Assembly (NCBI RefSeq): GCF_007858535.1
Contig: NZ_CP040174.1
Location: forward strand, 1,860,001-1,924,000
Reading direction: 5' to 3'
Length of the DNA: 64,000 bases
Source: Arthrobacter sp. UKPF54-2
Lineage (GTDB): Bacteria > Actinomycetota > Actinomycetes > Actinomycetales > Micrococcaceae
Below, piece after piece: positions 40,777 through 49,258 of this stretch. The notes beneath the pieces were generated by a model, which saw only the letters and a program-made list of their open reading frames with translations, was not told the DNA's origin and searched no databases. The number at the start of each line of letters is the position of its first letter. The first letter of the stretch is position 1. The position numbers were made by a program, and so were the translations under genes.

Positions 40777-41704
40777 CCCCCTCCCCGTGGCCGAAGCCCA
40801 CACCGAGACCCTCAAGATCCACGCCGCCCTGACCCGGACTTCCACCGGTTCGGCCGACCTCCGCGAGCTTGAGGCCGGGCTCGATTCGCTGCAGTCCGAC
40901 GCCGTCCGCAAGGCCCGGATCGACTGGAGCCGGATCCTGCTGCCGGTAGCAGCGCTCGCCGTGCTGCTGGTGGCATGGCAGGTGTACGTCTGGCTCGGCA
41001 TCAAACGCCGCGACCTGGTGCCCGGTCCGCTGGACGTCGTCGACCAGCTCGGCACCCTCTGGGGCGAGGCCAAGCTGCAGGAGGCCGTTTGGACCTCGCT
41101 GCAGCGCGGCATTGCCGGCTTCCTGGTCAGCGTCGCTATTGCGACGCCGGTGGGCCTGCTGCTGGCCCAGGTCGCCCCGCTCCGCCGCGCCTTCGGTCCG
41201 CTGATTTCCGGCCTGCAGGTGTTGCCCTCCGTGGCGTGGGTGCCGGCCGCCATCATCTGGTTCGGCCTGAGCGACGCCACCGTGTACTTTGTGGTGCTGA
41301 TGGGCGCGATCCCCTCGATCATCAATGGCCTCATCTCCGGCGTCGACCAGATCCCGCCGCAGTACCGCCGGGTGGCGACGGTGCTGGGCGCCTCCCGCCT
41401 CCAGCTTGCACTGCAGATCGTCCTCCCGGCCGCGCTGCCCGGCTACCTGAGCGGCCTCAAACAGGGCTGGGCCTTCTCCTGGCGCTCGCTCATGGCCGCG
41501 GAAATCATCACCGTGGGCGGCAGTATGGGCTTCGGCCTTGGCTCCATGCTGAACCAGGGCCGCGACTTGGCCGACATGACCATTGTGCTGGCCGCCATCG
41601 CGCTGATCCTCGCCGTTGGCATCCTGGTTGAGCTCCTGGTCTTCGCCCCGATCGAAAAGCGCCTGCTGCGCCGCCGCGGCCTCCTCGCCGGCAGCACCCG
41701 CTAG
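40766..41704 (+). CDS. SsuC-like ABC transporter permease
   Basis: A 312-aa binding-protein-dependent permease with an extended hydrophilic N-terminus of ~50 residues and about six helices. The EAA loop is YRRVATVLGASRLQLALQIVLPAALPGYLSGL. The WRSLMAAEII segment near the C-terminus is typical for SsuC/TauC permeases. It overlaps the ATPase gene by 11 bp and ends the transporter unit. Confidence 0.87.
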   Translation: MPNSPLPVAEAHTETLKIHAALTRTSTGSADLRELEAGLDSLQSDAVRKARIDWSRILLPVAALAVLLVAWQVYVWLGIKRRDLVPGPLDVVDQLGTLWGEAKLQEAVWTSLQRGIAGFLVSVAIATPVGLLLAQVAPLRRAFGPLISGLQVLPSVAWVPAAIIWFGLSDATVYFVVLMGAIPSIINGLISGVDQIPPQYRRVATVLGASRLQLALQIVLPAALPGYLSGLKQGWAFSWRSLMAAEIITVGGSMGFGLGSMLNQGRDLADMTIVLAAIALILAVGILVELLVFAPIEKRLLRRRGLLAGSTR

Positions 41705-41803
41705 GGGCGTCCTTCTGCTGTTGTCTGGTGTCAGAGGCAGGCCTACACTCACGGCTAGAGGCCGGTTTATGGCCGGCCCACTCAAACTCCTGAGGAGACA
41801 GCC

Positions 41804-42100
41804 GTGGCACCAAAATTTGGAGTGCTGGCAATAGTCGAAGCCAAACTGGGGAAGGAACAGGAGGTCTGGGACTTCCTCAACGGCGGACGCGAGATCGTGC
41901 TGAAGGAACCCGGGACGAGGACCTGGTACGCCTTCCGGATCAACGATTACACGTTCGGCATCTTCGACTCCTTTGACACCGAAGAGGACCGCCAGGCCCA
42001 CCTCAAGGGGGCCATCCCCGCGGCGCTCGGCGAACACGGGCCCACGCTGCTGTCCAAGGACCCCGACATCAAACTGATCGAGCTCATTGCCGTGAAGTAG
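41804..42100 (+). CDS. Antibiotic biosynthesis monooxygenase (ABM) fold protein
   Basis: A 98-aa dimeric alpha-beta barrel protein: VLAIVEAKLGKEQEVWDFLNGG, then EPGTRTWYAFRIND, and FDTEEDRQAHLKGAI. This pattern is of the ABM/YgiN-like group (quinol or other small monooxygenases). GTG start with GAGGAG upstream; a -10-like TACACT at 41751-41756 suggests its own promoter. It sits between the sulfonate transporter and cysG, so a role in desulfonation chemistry is conceivable but unsupported: it is far too small to be the SsuD desulfonase. Confidence 0.68.
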   Translation: MAPKFGVLAIVEAKLGKEQEVWDFLNGGREIVLKEPGTRTWYAFRINDYTFGIFDSFDTEEDRQAHLKGAIPAALGEHGPTLLSKDPDIKLIELIAVK

Positions 42101-42117
42101 CGCGCGCGGAACGGTTT

Positions 42118-42189
42118 GTGACCCAGCGTTACCCTGCGTGACCGGGTGTTTCCGCACCGTTGTTCCGCCGGATGACGCCGCCCTATCGT
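42118..42189 (+). promoter_or_regulatory. Sulfur-island operator and promoter, copy 3 (cysG)
   Basis: Direct repeats start at 42118 (GTGACCCAGCGTTACC) and 42138 (GTGACCGGGTGTTTCC), 20 bp apart. TTGTTC (42160-42165) is the -35 and TATCGT (42184-42189) the -10, ending 6 nt before the cysG ATG (42196). The first unit is itself nearly palindromic (GTnAC-N5-GTnAC). Confidence 0.7.
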
Positions 42190-42195
42190 CGATGC

Positions 42196-43464
42196 ATGGC
42201 AATTCAGGACATTTACCCCACGGCCCTGCGCCTGCTCGGCCGCCGGGTGCTGGTGGTCGGCGGCGGCCCCGTCGCCGCGCGCCGCGCCAAGGGACTGCTC
42301 GACGCCGGCGCTCAGGTCACGGTCGTCGCGCCGGCAGCCTGCCCGGCCCTGGACGACCTCGCCGGCGCCGGACTGCTGGACTGGCAACCGCGCCCCTACC
42401 GGTCCTCCGACGTCGACGGCGTCTGGTTCGTCCAGACGGCCACCGGCTACGCCGCCGTGGACACCCAGGTCGCTGCCGACGCCGAGGCGCAGCGGATCTG
42501 GTGCGTCAACGCCTCCGACCATGACGCCTCCGCCGCCTGGACACCCGCCGTCGCCGTTGTGGACGACGTCAAGATCGCCGTCAACGCCGGGGGAGACCCG
42601 CGCCGGGCCATGGCTCTGCGCGACGCCGTCGCCACGGCCCTGGAAACCGGGGACCTGCCGCTGCGCCGGCACCGCGCCCAGACGGACGCAACCGCCGGTT
42701 CGGTGGCCCTCGTGGGCGGCGGCCCCGGCGTCTCGGGTCTGATCACCGTCCGCGGCCGGCGGCTCCTGGGCCAGGCCGACGTCGTCGTCGCCGACCGGCT
42801 CGGCCCGCGCAACCTGCTGGCCGAGCTGGCCCCCGACGTCCGCGTGGTAGAAGTCGGCAAGACCCCCGGCCACCATCCCGTGCCGCAGGCCGAGATCAAC
42901 CGCATCCTGGTGGACGAGGCCCTCGCCGGCCACCGGGTGGTCCGGCTCAAGGGCGGAGACCCCTACGTCCTGGGCCGCGGCGGCGAGGAAGCCGAGTTCT
43001 GCCGGCAGCACGGCGTCGAGGTCGAAGTGGTGCCCGGCGTCACCTCCGCCATCTCGGTGCCGGCCGCGGCCGGCATCCCGGTCACACACCGCGGGCTCGC
43101 CAAGGGCTTCAGCGTTGTCACCGGCCACGAGGAACTCGCCGAGGTCCCGGCCCGCCCCGACCACACCGTGATTCTGCTCATGGGGGTGGGCCAGCTGCGC
43201 GCCTCCGCGGACTCCCTGGCCCGGGCCGGTTTGCCAGCGGAGACGCCGGTTGGCATCGTAGAGAATGGTTATTTGCCGAACCAGCGGGTGACCATCGGCA
43301 CGCTCGGGACCATCGCAGACCAGGCGGAAGCGGCGTCCGTCGCGAATCCTGCCGTGATTGTGATCGGCGACGTGGTCCGGGTCAGCCCGTTCGCGCCGTC
43401 GCACTTCAAGACGGCGGACTACGGCACCACGACCCCGAACGCCCCGCGCGTCGCCGCCCGTTAG
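42196..43464 (+). CDS. cysG: Siroheme synthase fusion (precorrin-2 dehydrogenase / uroporphyrinogen-III methyltransferase)
   Basis: Two-domain enzyme of 422 aa. The N-terminal ~160 residues are the NAD-dependent precorrin-2 dehydrogenase type (LLGRRVLVVGGGPVAARRAKG). The C-terminal ~250 residues are the SAM uroporphyrinogen-III C-methyltransferase (VALVGGGPGVSGLITVRG, VVRLKGGDPYVLGRGGEEAE, VVPGVTSAISVPAAAGIPVT). With the chelatase at 31.6 kb it supplies siroheme for the sulfite reductase. ATG 42196 is chosen from the leaderless promoter; a frame from 42160 runs through the promoter. It is followed after 41 bp by fprA. Confidence 0.9.
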   Translation: MAIQDIYPTALRLLGRRVLVVGGGPVAARRAKGLLDAGAQVTVVAPAACPALDDLAGAGLLDWQPRPYRSSDVDGVWFVQTATGYAAVDTQVAADAEAQRIWCVNASDHDASAAWTPAVAVVDDVKIAVNAGGDPRRAMALRDAVATALETGDLPLRRHRAQTDATAGSVALVGGGPGVSGLITVRGRRLLGQADVVVADRLGPRNLLAELAPDVRVVEVGKTPGHHPVPQAEINRILVDEALAGHRVVRLKGGDPYVLGRGGEEAEFCRQHGVEVEVVPGVTSAISVPAAAGIPVTHRGLAKGFSVVTGHEELAEVPARPDHTVILLMGVGQLRASADSLARAGLPAETPVGIVENGYLPNQRVTIGTLGTIADQAEAASVANPAVIVIGDVVRVSPFAPSHFKTADYGTTTPNAPRVAAR

Positions 43465-43505
43465 TTTCACCCGCAGCACCCGGAACGACCCAAAGGAACA
43501 CCGCC

Positions 43506-44975
43506 GTGTCAACGAACACCACCGTAGGAACTGCCGCCCGCCCGCTGCGCGTCGCCGTCGTCGGCTCCGGCCCCGCCGGCGTCTACGCCGCGGACATCCT
43601 GACCAAGAGCGAGGCCGTCAAAAGCGGCGGGCTGACGGTCAGCATCGACCTCTTCGACCGCTACCCGGCGCCGTACGGCCTGATCCGCTACGGCGTGGCC
43701 CCGGACCACCCGCGGATCAAGGGCATCGTCAACGCCCTGCACAAGGTCCTGGACCGCGGTGACATCCGTTTCTTCGGCAACGTGGACTACGGCACGGACC
43801 TCACCCTCGAGGACCTCCGGACGCACTACGACGCCGTCATCTTCGCCACCGGCGCCATCAAGGACGCGGACCTGAACATCCCCGGCATCGAACTCGAGGG
43901 CTCCTACGGCGGCGCCGACTTCGTCTCCTGGTACGACGGCCACCCCGACGTGCCCCGCGACTGGCCGCTGGACGCCAAGGAGGTTGCGGTGATCGGCAAC
44001 GGCAACGTCGCCCTAGACGTAGCCCGGATGCTCTCCAAGCACGCCGACGACCTCCTGGTCTCCGAAATCCCGGACAACGTCTACGCCGGTCTGAAAGCCT
44101 CGCCCGTCACGGACGTCCATGTCTTCGGCCGCCGCGGCCCGGCCCAGGTCAAGTTCACCCCGCTGGAGCTGCGCGAACTCTCCCACTCCAAGGACGTGGA
44201 CATCATCCTCTACGCCGAGGACTTCGAGTTCGACGCCGAATCTGACCGCCAGATCCAGAGCAACAACCAGACCAAGACCATGGTGGGCACCCTCACCAAC
44301 TGGATCGCCGAACAGCCCGAGGACCTCGCCGAGCTCACGGCCTCCCGCCGCCTGCACCTGCACTTCCTGCACAGCCCGGTGGAGGTGTACGACGACGCCG
44401 AAACCCCAGGCCGCGTCGCCGGCATCAAGTTCGAGCGAACCGAACTCGACGGCACCGGCAACGCCCGCGGCACCGGCGAGTTCGTCGACTACCCGGTCCA
44501 GGCCGTCTACCGTGCGGTCGGCTACTTCGGCTCCGCGCTGCCCGAGATCGAGTTCGACCACAGCAAGGGCGTCGTCCCGAACGACGGCGGTCGCGTCCTG
44601 GACGCTGCCGGCACCCACGTGCCGGGCATCTACGCGACCGGCTGGATCAAACGCGGCCCGGTCGGGCTGATCGGCCACACCAAGGGCGACGCGCTGGAAA
44701 CCGTGACCCACCTGCTCGAGGACCGAGAGGACCTGCCGCTGGCCGCGGCAGCACCCGCGCCGCAGGCAATCGTCGAGCTGCTGGCGGGCCGCGGCGTCGA
44801 GTACACCAGCTGGGAAGGCTGGCTGGCCCTGGACGCGCACGAACGCTCCCTCGGCGAGAAGGCCAGCGCGGCCGGCGAGTCGCACGGCGTCGCCGTCCAG
44901 CGCGAACGCATCAAGGTGGTCCCGCGCGAGGAGATGGTGGAAATCTCCCGCGGCGGCGTGGCCGCTGAGGTCTGA
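43506..44975 (+). CDS. fprA: Ferredoxin/flavodoxin-NADP+ reductase, FprA-type (copy 1)
   Basis: Adrenodoxin-reductase-like flavoprotein, 489 aa, passing electrons from NADPH to ferredoxin. FAD site RVAVVGSGPAGVYAADIL, family motif APYGLIRYGVAPDHPRIKG, NADP site VAVIGNGNVALDVARML, and GLIGHTKGDALETV near the end. GTG 43506 with AAAGGA upstream. Its position right after cysG and in the island of the ferredoxin-dependent sulfite reductase makes it the likely electron donor for sulfite reduction. A close paralogue lies at 54.4 kb. Confidence 0.9.
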   Translation: MSTNTTVGTAARPLRVAVVGSGPAGVYAADILTKSEAVKSGGLTVSIDLFDRYPAPYGLIRYGVAPDHPRIKGIVNALHKVLDRGDIRFFGNVDYGTDLTLEDLRTHYDAVIFATGAIKDADLNIPGIELEGSYGGADFVSWYDGHPDVPRDWPLDAKEVAVIGNGNVALDVARMLSKHADDLLVSEIPDNVYAGLKASPVTDVHVFGRRGPAQVKFTPLELRELSHSKDVDIILYAEDFEFDAESDRQIQSNNQTKTMVGTLTNWIAEQPEDLAELTASRRLHLHFLHSPVEVYDDAETPGRVAGIKFERTELDGTGNARGTGEFVDYPVQAVYRAVGYFGSALPEIEFDHSKGVVPNDGGRVLDAAGTHVPGIYATGWIKRGPVGLIGHTKGDALETVTHLLEDREDLPLAAAAPAPQAIVELLAGRGVEYTSWEGWLALDAHERSLGEKASAAGESHGVAVQRERIKVVPREEMVEISRGGVAAEV

Positions 44976-45023
44976 CCCCCGATCGAACCGCAGCAAAGGC
45001 GGGAAATCCCGGCGGGTAGTCAG

Positions 45024-45029
45024 TAGGCT
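45024..45029 (+). promoter_or_regulatory. -10 box (TAGGCT) ahead of the topoisomerase uORF
   Basis: TAGGCT lies 7 nt before the ATG at 45037 that opens a 15-codon ORF; the spacing matches the leaderless promoters elsewhere in the window. Confidence 0.45.
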
Positions 45030-45036
45030 TACCGTC

Positions 45037-45084
45037 ATGGATGAGCAGCGCACGCAAACCGCCGGCCCGGGTGTCCGCCGATGA
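45037..45084 (+). CDS. 15-aa leaderless upstream ORF overlapping the topoisomerase start
   Basis: The frame MDEQRTQTAGPGVRR begins at the predicted transcription start and its TGA overlaps the topoisomerase ATG (ATGA). It probably serves to load ribosomes on a leaderless mRNA and couple translation. No composition bias suggests an amino acid sensor. Confidence 0.4.
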   Translation: MDEQRTQTAGPGVRR

Positions 45085-46070
45085 GGCTCCGTCACAGCAA
45101 CGCGTCCGGCCGCGGGTACCGCCGGGTCGCGGCCGGCACCGGCTTCAGCTACAAGGACCTGGACGGCTCCACCCTGGCGCCCGGCCCGGTGCGGGACCGG
45201 CTGGAAAGCATCGGGATCCCGCCGGCCTGGACCGACGTCTGGATCGCGCCCTACGAGAACGGCCACATCCAGGCCACCGGGCTCGACGCCGTCGGCCGGC
45301 GCCAGTACATCTACCACCCCAGCTGGCGGGAACGGAAGGACCGGCTCAAGTTCGACCGGTCGCTCCAGCTCGCCGAGACCCTGCCGTCCGCGCGCCGGCT
45401 CGTGACGCTGGACCTGCGCTCCGAAGGGCTCACCCGGGAGCGTGTGCTGGCGGCCGGCTTCCGGATGCTGGACAGCGGATCGCTGCGCGTGGGATCCGAG
45501 CGGTACACCAACGAGAACGGCAGCCACGGCCTGGCCACCCTGCTCTGCGCACATGTGAAGGTGCGCAAGAACGAGCTCCGGCTCAGCTTCCCGGCCAAGA
45601 GCGGCAAAACCTGGGAATCCCGGATCGACGACGCCGACCTGGCCGACGTCGTCCGCTCGCTTAAGCGCCGCGGCGGCAATGCCCGCCTGCTCGCCTACAA
45701 AGACGGACGCAGCTGGCATCCGGTCACCAGCGCGGAGATCAACGAGTACGTCAAGGAGCGCACCGGCGGGGACTTCACCGCCAAGGACTTCCGCACCCTG
45801 CGCGGGACGGTCGCCGCGGCCGTGAGCCTGGCCCGGAGCGGGCCGCAGGCGAAGGTCTCAGCCCGGAAACGCGCCGTGAGCCGCGCCATGGTGGACGCGG
45901 CGGCGGTACTCGGGAACACGCCGTCGATCGCCAGGAAGAGCTACGTGGATCCCCGCCTGCTGGACCACTTCGCCGCAGGGGAGACGATCGACCCGAAGCG
46001 GCTGGACTCGGCCGAGTCGGAAATCCGCGCGCTGCTGTACCAGGAGGGCCCGGTCGTCCCGCTGCGCTGA
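45081..46070 (+). CDS. DNA topoisomerase IB
   Basis: A 329-aa bacterial type IB topoisomerase, relaxing supercoils through a 3'-phosphotyrosine. The N-terminal domain shows GFSYKDLDGSTL and IPPAWTDVWIAPYENGHIQATGLDAVGRRQYIYHP-like text (conserved bacterial TopIB N-terminus). The catalytic pentad region includes KDFRTLRGTVAAA (Arg), and IARKSYVDPRL supplies the active Tyr. The start overlaps a 15-codon upstream ORF, with no separate SD of note. Confidence 0.88.
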   Translation: MRLRHSNASGRGYRRVAAGTGFSYKDLDGSTLAPGPVRDRLESIGIPPAWTDVWIAPYENGHIQATGLDAVGRRQYIYHPSWRERKDRLKFDRSLQLAETLPSARRLVTLDLRSEGLTRERVLAAGFRMLDSGSLRVGSERYTNENGSHGLATLLCAHVKVRKNELRLSFPAKSGKTWESRIDDADLADVVRSLKRRGGNARLLAYKDGRSWHPVTSAEINEYVKERTGGDFTAKDFRTLRGTVAAAVSLARSGPQAKVSARKRAVSRAMVDAAAVLGNTPSIARKSYVDPRLLDHFAAGETIDPKRLDSAESEIRALLYQEGPVVPLR

Positions 46071-46074
46071 GGAC

Positions 46075-46932
46075 CTACATCCGCCCGAACTTGGCCCGGA
46101 TCAGGGCGAACACGCCGTAGGCGATGAACCCGGCGCCGATCGCCAGGAGCAGGAAGGGCCCGAACGGATGGTGCTGCAGCGCCTTGAGGCTGCCGTCCAG
46201 CCCGGTGGATGAGCCCGGGTCGTTGGTGGCTGCGGCCATCACGAACAGCAGCCCCGTCAGGACCAGCGCCAGGCCCTTGGCGACGTGGCCGGCGACGCCC
46301 AGGGCGCTGACGAGGTGGCCGCGGTGGGTCCCCTCGAAGTGCCGCAGCTCCTCCTTGAACTTCTTGCCCAGGCCCTTCACCACAAAGTAGACGCCGATCC
46401 CGCTCACGGTCAGGCCCAGGCCGATCAGCAGCGGCGCGCCCAGCGGCCGGTTCATCAGGGCCTCGCTGAAGGCGGCGGTGGAATCACCCGAGTCGCTGCG
46501 GACCCCGACGGCGAAACTGGCGAAGGTGAAACCGACGCTGCCGTAGGCAACGGCCAGGAAACCCGAGGAAACCAGTTTGCCCAGCCGTTCGCCGCGCGGC
46601 AGGTGCCGGGCCCGCAGGGTCGCCTCGCTCAGCTGCCACAGGGCGAGCCCCGCGCAGCCGATGCAGCCGGACCACATCACCGCGGGGCCCCAGGGGTTGG
46701 CGGCGAGCTGCTCGATGGCACCGGTGGGCTCGGCCTGGCCCGGCGCGCCCAGCACCAGTGCGACGGCGATCGCCCCGATGACAATGTGAAGCAGGGCCAT
46801 CACGGCGAATCCCCAGCGTGCGACCACGTCCAGCACCCTGCTGTTGGAGGCGGCCTCCGCGGCATCGGCGGCATCGCCCAGAACGGCGTCGCGGTCCGGC
46901 TTCGCCGGCCAGCCGGGCAGTTTTCTGGTCAA
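46075..46932 (-). CDS. DUF1206 membrane protein
   Basis: A 285-aa protein with six predicted helices in three similar pairs, as in DUF1206. Each repeat begins with an Ala/Gly-rich helix (VVARWGFAVMALLHIVIG; GFLAVAYGSVGFTFASFAVG; ALGVAGHVAKGLALVLTG). Function is unknown for the family. It converges with topoisomerase IB (4-bp gap) and is divergent from a small membrane-protein gene across a region with a perfect palindrome. Confidence 0.75.
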   Translation of the reverse strand: MTRKLPGWPAKPDRDAVLGDAADAAEAASNSRVLDVVARWGFAVMALLHIVIGAIAVALVLGAPGQAEPTGAIEQLAANPWGPAVMWSGCIGCAGLALWQLSEATLRARHLPRGERLGKLVSSGFLAVAYGSVGFTFASFAVGVRSDSGDSTAAFSEALMNRPLGAPLLIGLGLTVSGIGVYFVVKGLGKKFKEELRHFEGTHRGHLVSALGVAGHVAKGLALVLTGLLFVMAAATNDPGSSTGLDGSLKALQHHPFGPFLLLAIGAGFIAYGVFALIRAKFGRM

Positions 46933-47000
46933 CCGTCTTCCTTCATGGCTACGAGCTTACGTGCCGGGATGCGGCCGGGACGGCGGGGCTACCAACTTTT

Positions 47001-47018
47001 TGGTAAGTGTGCTTACCA
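47001..47018. promoter_or_regulatory. Perfect palindromic operator candidate
   Basis: TGGTAAGTGTGCTTACCA is an inverted repeat with 7-bp arms and a 4-bp centre in the 155-bp divergent region between the DUF1206 gene and the membrane-protein gene at 47088. It resembles a TetR-type operator; no TetR gene is in the window. Confidence 0.5.
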
Positions 47019-47087
47019 TATGCGAGGTGCCGTCACGCAGGTGGCTGCACCGATCCGGATTCGCAATCACACGATAGGACGCTCATC

Positions 47088-47624
47088 ATGGCAGGTAATC
47101 TTGTAGCCCGATCCATCCACGACCTGACCGCTGGTGCGTGGTTCGGCGGTTCGCTGATGGGGGCCATCGGTCTGAACGGCGCGACGGCAGAGGCCAAGGA
47201 CCCCGCCGAGCGCACCCGGCTCTCCAGCCTCGGCTGGAAGAAGTGGGCCCCGTACCAGACGGCGGCATTCGGCGCGCACTTCCTCTCGGGCCTCGCCATC
47301 ATGTGGGAGAACAAGGGCCGGATGGCCAAGCAGGACGGTGTGACGCGGCTGAGCGTCTACAAGTCCGTCGTCACCCTGGCGGGTGCCGCCGTGACGCTCT
47401 ACGCCGGGCTGCAGGGCGCGAAGGTGGACAAGCTCGCGGCCGAGGGTGCCAAGGGCGCGACGGAGCCCAAGCCCGGGGCCTCGGAGGAACTCCGGTCCGC
47501 CCAACAGCAGCTGAAGGTCCTGCAGTGGGCCATCCCGGTCTTCGCCGGCTGGGTGATTGTCCTCGGTGCCAAGCACGGTGAAATGCAGCGGCCCAAGAAC
47601 GTCTTCAAGGGCCTCGCCCGCTAG
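47088..47624 (+). CDS. Small membrane protein of unknown function
   Basis: A 178-aa protein with hydrophobic segments near residues 13-33, 61-77, 90-110 and 150-170; the first (AGAWFGGSLMGAIGLNGA) is glycine-rich. A Lys/Ala/Glu-rich loop separates the last two helices. AGGA precedes the ATG at 47088; the longer frame from 47007 starts inside the palindromic promoter. I recognise no family. A palindrome 70-90 bp upstream suggests regulation shared with the divergent DUF1206 gene. Confidence 0.6.
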   Translation: MAGNLVARSIHDLTAGAWFGGSLMGAIGLNGATAEAKDPAERTRLSSLGWKKWAPYQTAAFGAHFLSGLAIMWENKGRMAKQDGVTRLSVYKSVVTLAGAAVTLYAGLQGAKVDKLAAEGAKGATEPKPGASEELRSAQQQLKVLQWAIPVFAGWVIVLGAKHGEMQRPKNVFKGLAR

Positions 47625-47656
47625 GACCACCAGGCCGGCGCGGGGCGGATCGGGCG

Positions 47657-49099
47657 TCAGCGGGGGTGGCGGGCGCTGAGCCGCTGGACGGCCAGCGCCA
47701 GCCACAGCTGCACCCGGTCCGCGGTCTGGGCCGGGTCGTAGCCGGTCAGTTCGGTGATCTGGGCCAGCCGGTAGCGGACCGTGTTGCGGTGCAGTGTCAG
47801 CTCCTCGGCGACGGCGGCCACCGAACCGTTGTTGGACAGGTAGCTCTCCAGCGTGGTCATCAGTTCGGCGCCGTGCGCGGCGTCGAACGTCCGGAGCGGG
47901 TTCAGCGACTCGTTGGCCATGTCCGCCAGCGGAACGTCCTCGCTGGCCAGCAGCAGTGAGGTCAGGCTCAGCCGCTCCGGTTCGTTGACGGGCAGGCCGT
48001 GGCTTGCCGCGTCGCGGGCTTCGAAGTAGCTCCAGCGCAAGCCGTTCGGCTTGGTGTACGCGCCGCCGATCCCGATCGTGGCGTGGATGCCGGCCTCGGC
48101 GAGGTGGTCGCTGAGGCTCCGGGCCAGCGCGCTGGCGCCGCTGCCGTCGTCGTGCACCAGCACCACCAGGTCCTTGCCGACGACGGCGGTCACGGCCGCC
48201 GCCAGCGGCTGCGGCAGCGAGGAACTGCCCAACTGCTTGGCGTGGGCGGCCGATTCCGCCAGCAGCACCACGTTCTTGCGGGTGCTGTTGACGCCGATGC
48301 CGGCCAGGCGCCGGGTGGCCTCCGTGGGCTCCAGCGTCCCGTGGATGACGTCCTCGAGCACCTGCCCGGCGAGGGCCCGCTGCGCCTGGCGCTGCTTGAC
48401 CATGTTGTTGAGTTCCACGCTGATCAGGTTTTGCGCGTAGCCGACGATCCCCGAGTCCTCGAACGGGTGCCGGACCCACAGCGTGCAGGCGTCGCGGCGT
48501 CCGGTCGGGATCGGGTAGGAGGCCCAGCCGTCCGCGGTGGGCGAGGGGCCGCCGGCTGCGCTGTTGTAGAGCTGGGCGGTGAACTGCGTCAGGACAATGT
48601 CGGTGCGCAGCATGGAGCCCAGGTGTTTGAGCAGTTCGGCCAGGCCGCCGCCGGTCAGCAGGGCGCGGGCCAGGACCTGATGCCCGGCGATCAGGCGCTC
48701 CAGCTTGGCGTAGTGGTCCGCCGACTGGGCGTCGGCGACGAGCTTGCCGATCGCGATAAAGGGTGTCTCGTAGGGCACTTCGACTACCGGCAAGCCCCAG
48801 CGGTTGGCCTCCGCGATCAGGGCGGGAGGCACCGCCTCGTGGGTCAGGCCGATTCCGAAGCCGATGCCGACCGCGCCGGCGCGCTGGACCTGGCGCACAA
48901 AGCGGCGCTGCTCCGGCGCGCTCCGCAGCCGCATCCCGGTGGTGAGGATCAACTCCCCGCCGTTGAGGAAGCGCTGCGGGTCCTCCTGCTCCGTCACCGC
49001 CACCCAGTGGATGTCCTGGTGCCAGGTGGTCTCCGCGAGGCCCGCCTTGGTCAGCTTGAGGGACGGCACACCCAGCAGGGCCGCGAGCGAAATTGCCAT
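47657..49099 (-). CDS. PucR family transcriptional regulator of GABA catabolism
   Basis: A 480-aa regulator. The N-terminal PucR domain occupies residues ~1-125 (LLGVPSLKLTKAGL ... GELILTTGMRL), then a GGDEF-like/CdaR middle region, and a C-terminal HTH_30 at ~420-475 (NNGSVAAVAEELTLHRNTVRYRLAQI). It is divergent from the gamma-aminobutyraldehyde dehydrogenase and gabT genes, so it most likely activates them in response to GABA or a precursor. A GabR-type function is inferred from neighbours only. Confidence 0.82.
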   Translation of the reverse strand: MAISLAALLGVPSLKLTKAGLAETTWHQDIHWVAVTEQEDPQRFLNGGELILTTGMRLRSAPEQRRFVRQVQRAGAVGIGFGIGLTHEAVPPALIAEANRWGLPVVEVPYETPFIAIGKLVADAQSADHYAKLERLIAGHQVLARALLTGGGLAELLKHLGSMLRTDIVLTQFTAQLYNSAAGGPSPTADGWASYPIPTGRRDACTLWVRHPFEDSGIVGYAQNLISVELNNMVKQRQAQRALAGQVLEDVIHGTLEPTEATRRLAGIGVNSTRKNVVLLAESAAHAKQLGSSSLPQPLAAAVTAVVGKDLVVLVHDDGSGASALARSLSDHLAEAGIHATIGIGGAYTKPNGLRWSYFEARDAASHGLPVNEPERLSLTSLLLASEDVPLADMANESLNPLRTFDAAHGAELMTTLESYLSNNGSVAAVAEELTLHRNTVRYRLAQITELTGYDPAQTADRVQLWLALAVQRLSARHPR

Positions 49100-49258
49100 G
49101 GAATCAGGATAGCCGGGCGCTGGTCAAGCGCACTAAATCCCTCTGGCTTCGGTGTGCAGCTGCCTATTCCCCGGCTTGGCCGCCTGGCATAGGCTCGGAG
49201 CAGTCGCAGATCCCTTCCCCCTGCCTTCGCCAGGCCAGCACGAAAGAGGTTGTACACC

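Noticed and set aside
41804..42100. SsuD-type alkanesulfonate monooxygenase next to the sulfonate transporter
   Set aside because: At 98 residues with an ABM-like pattern it is far too small for the TIM-barrel SsuD.
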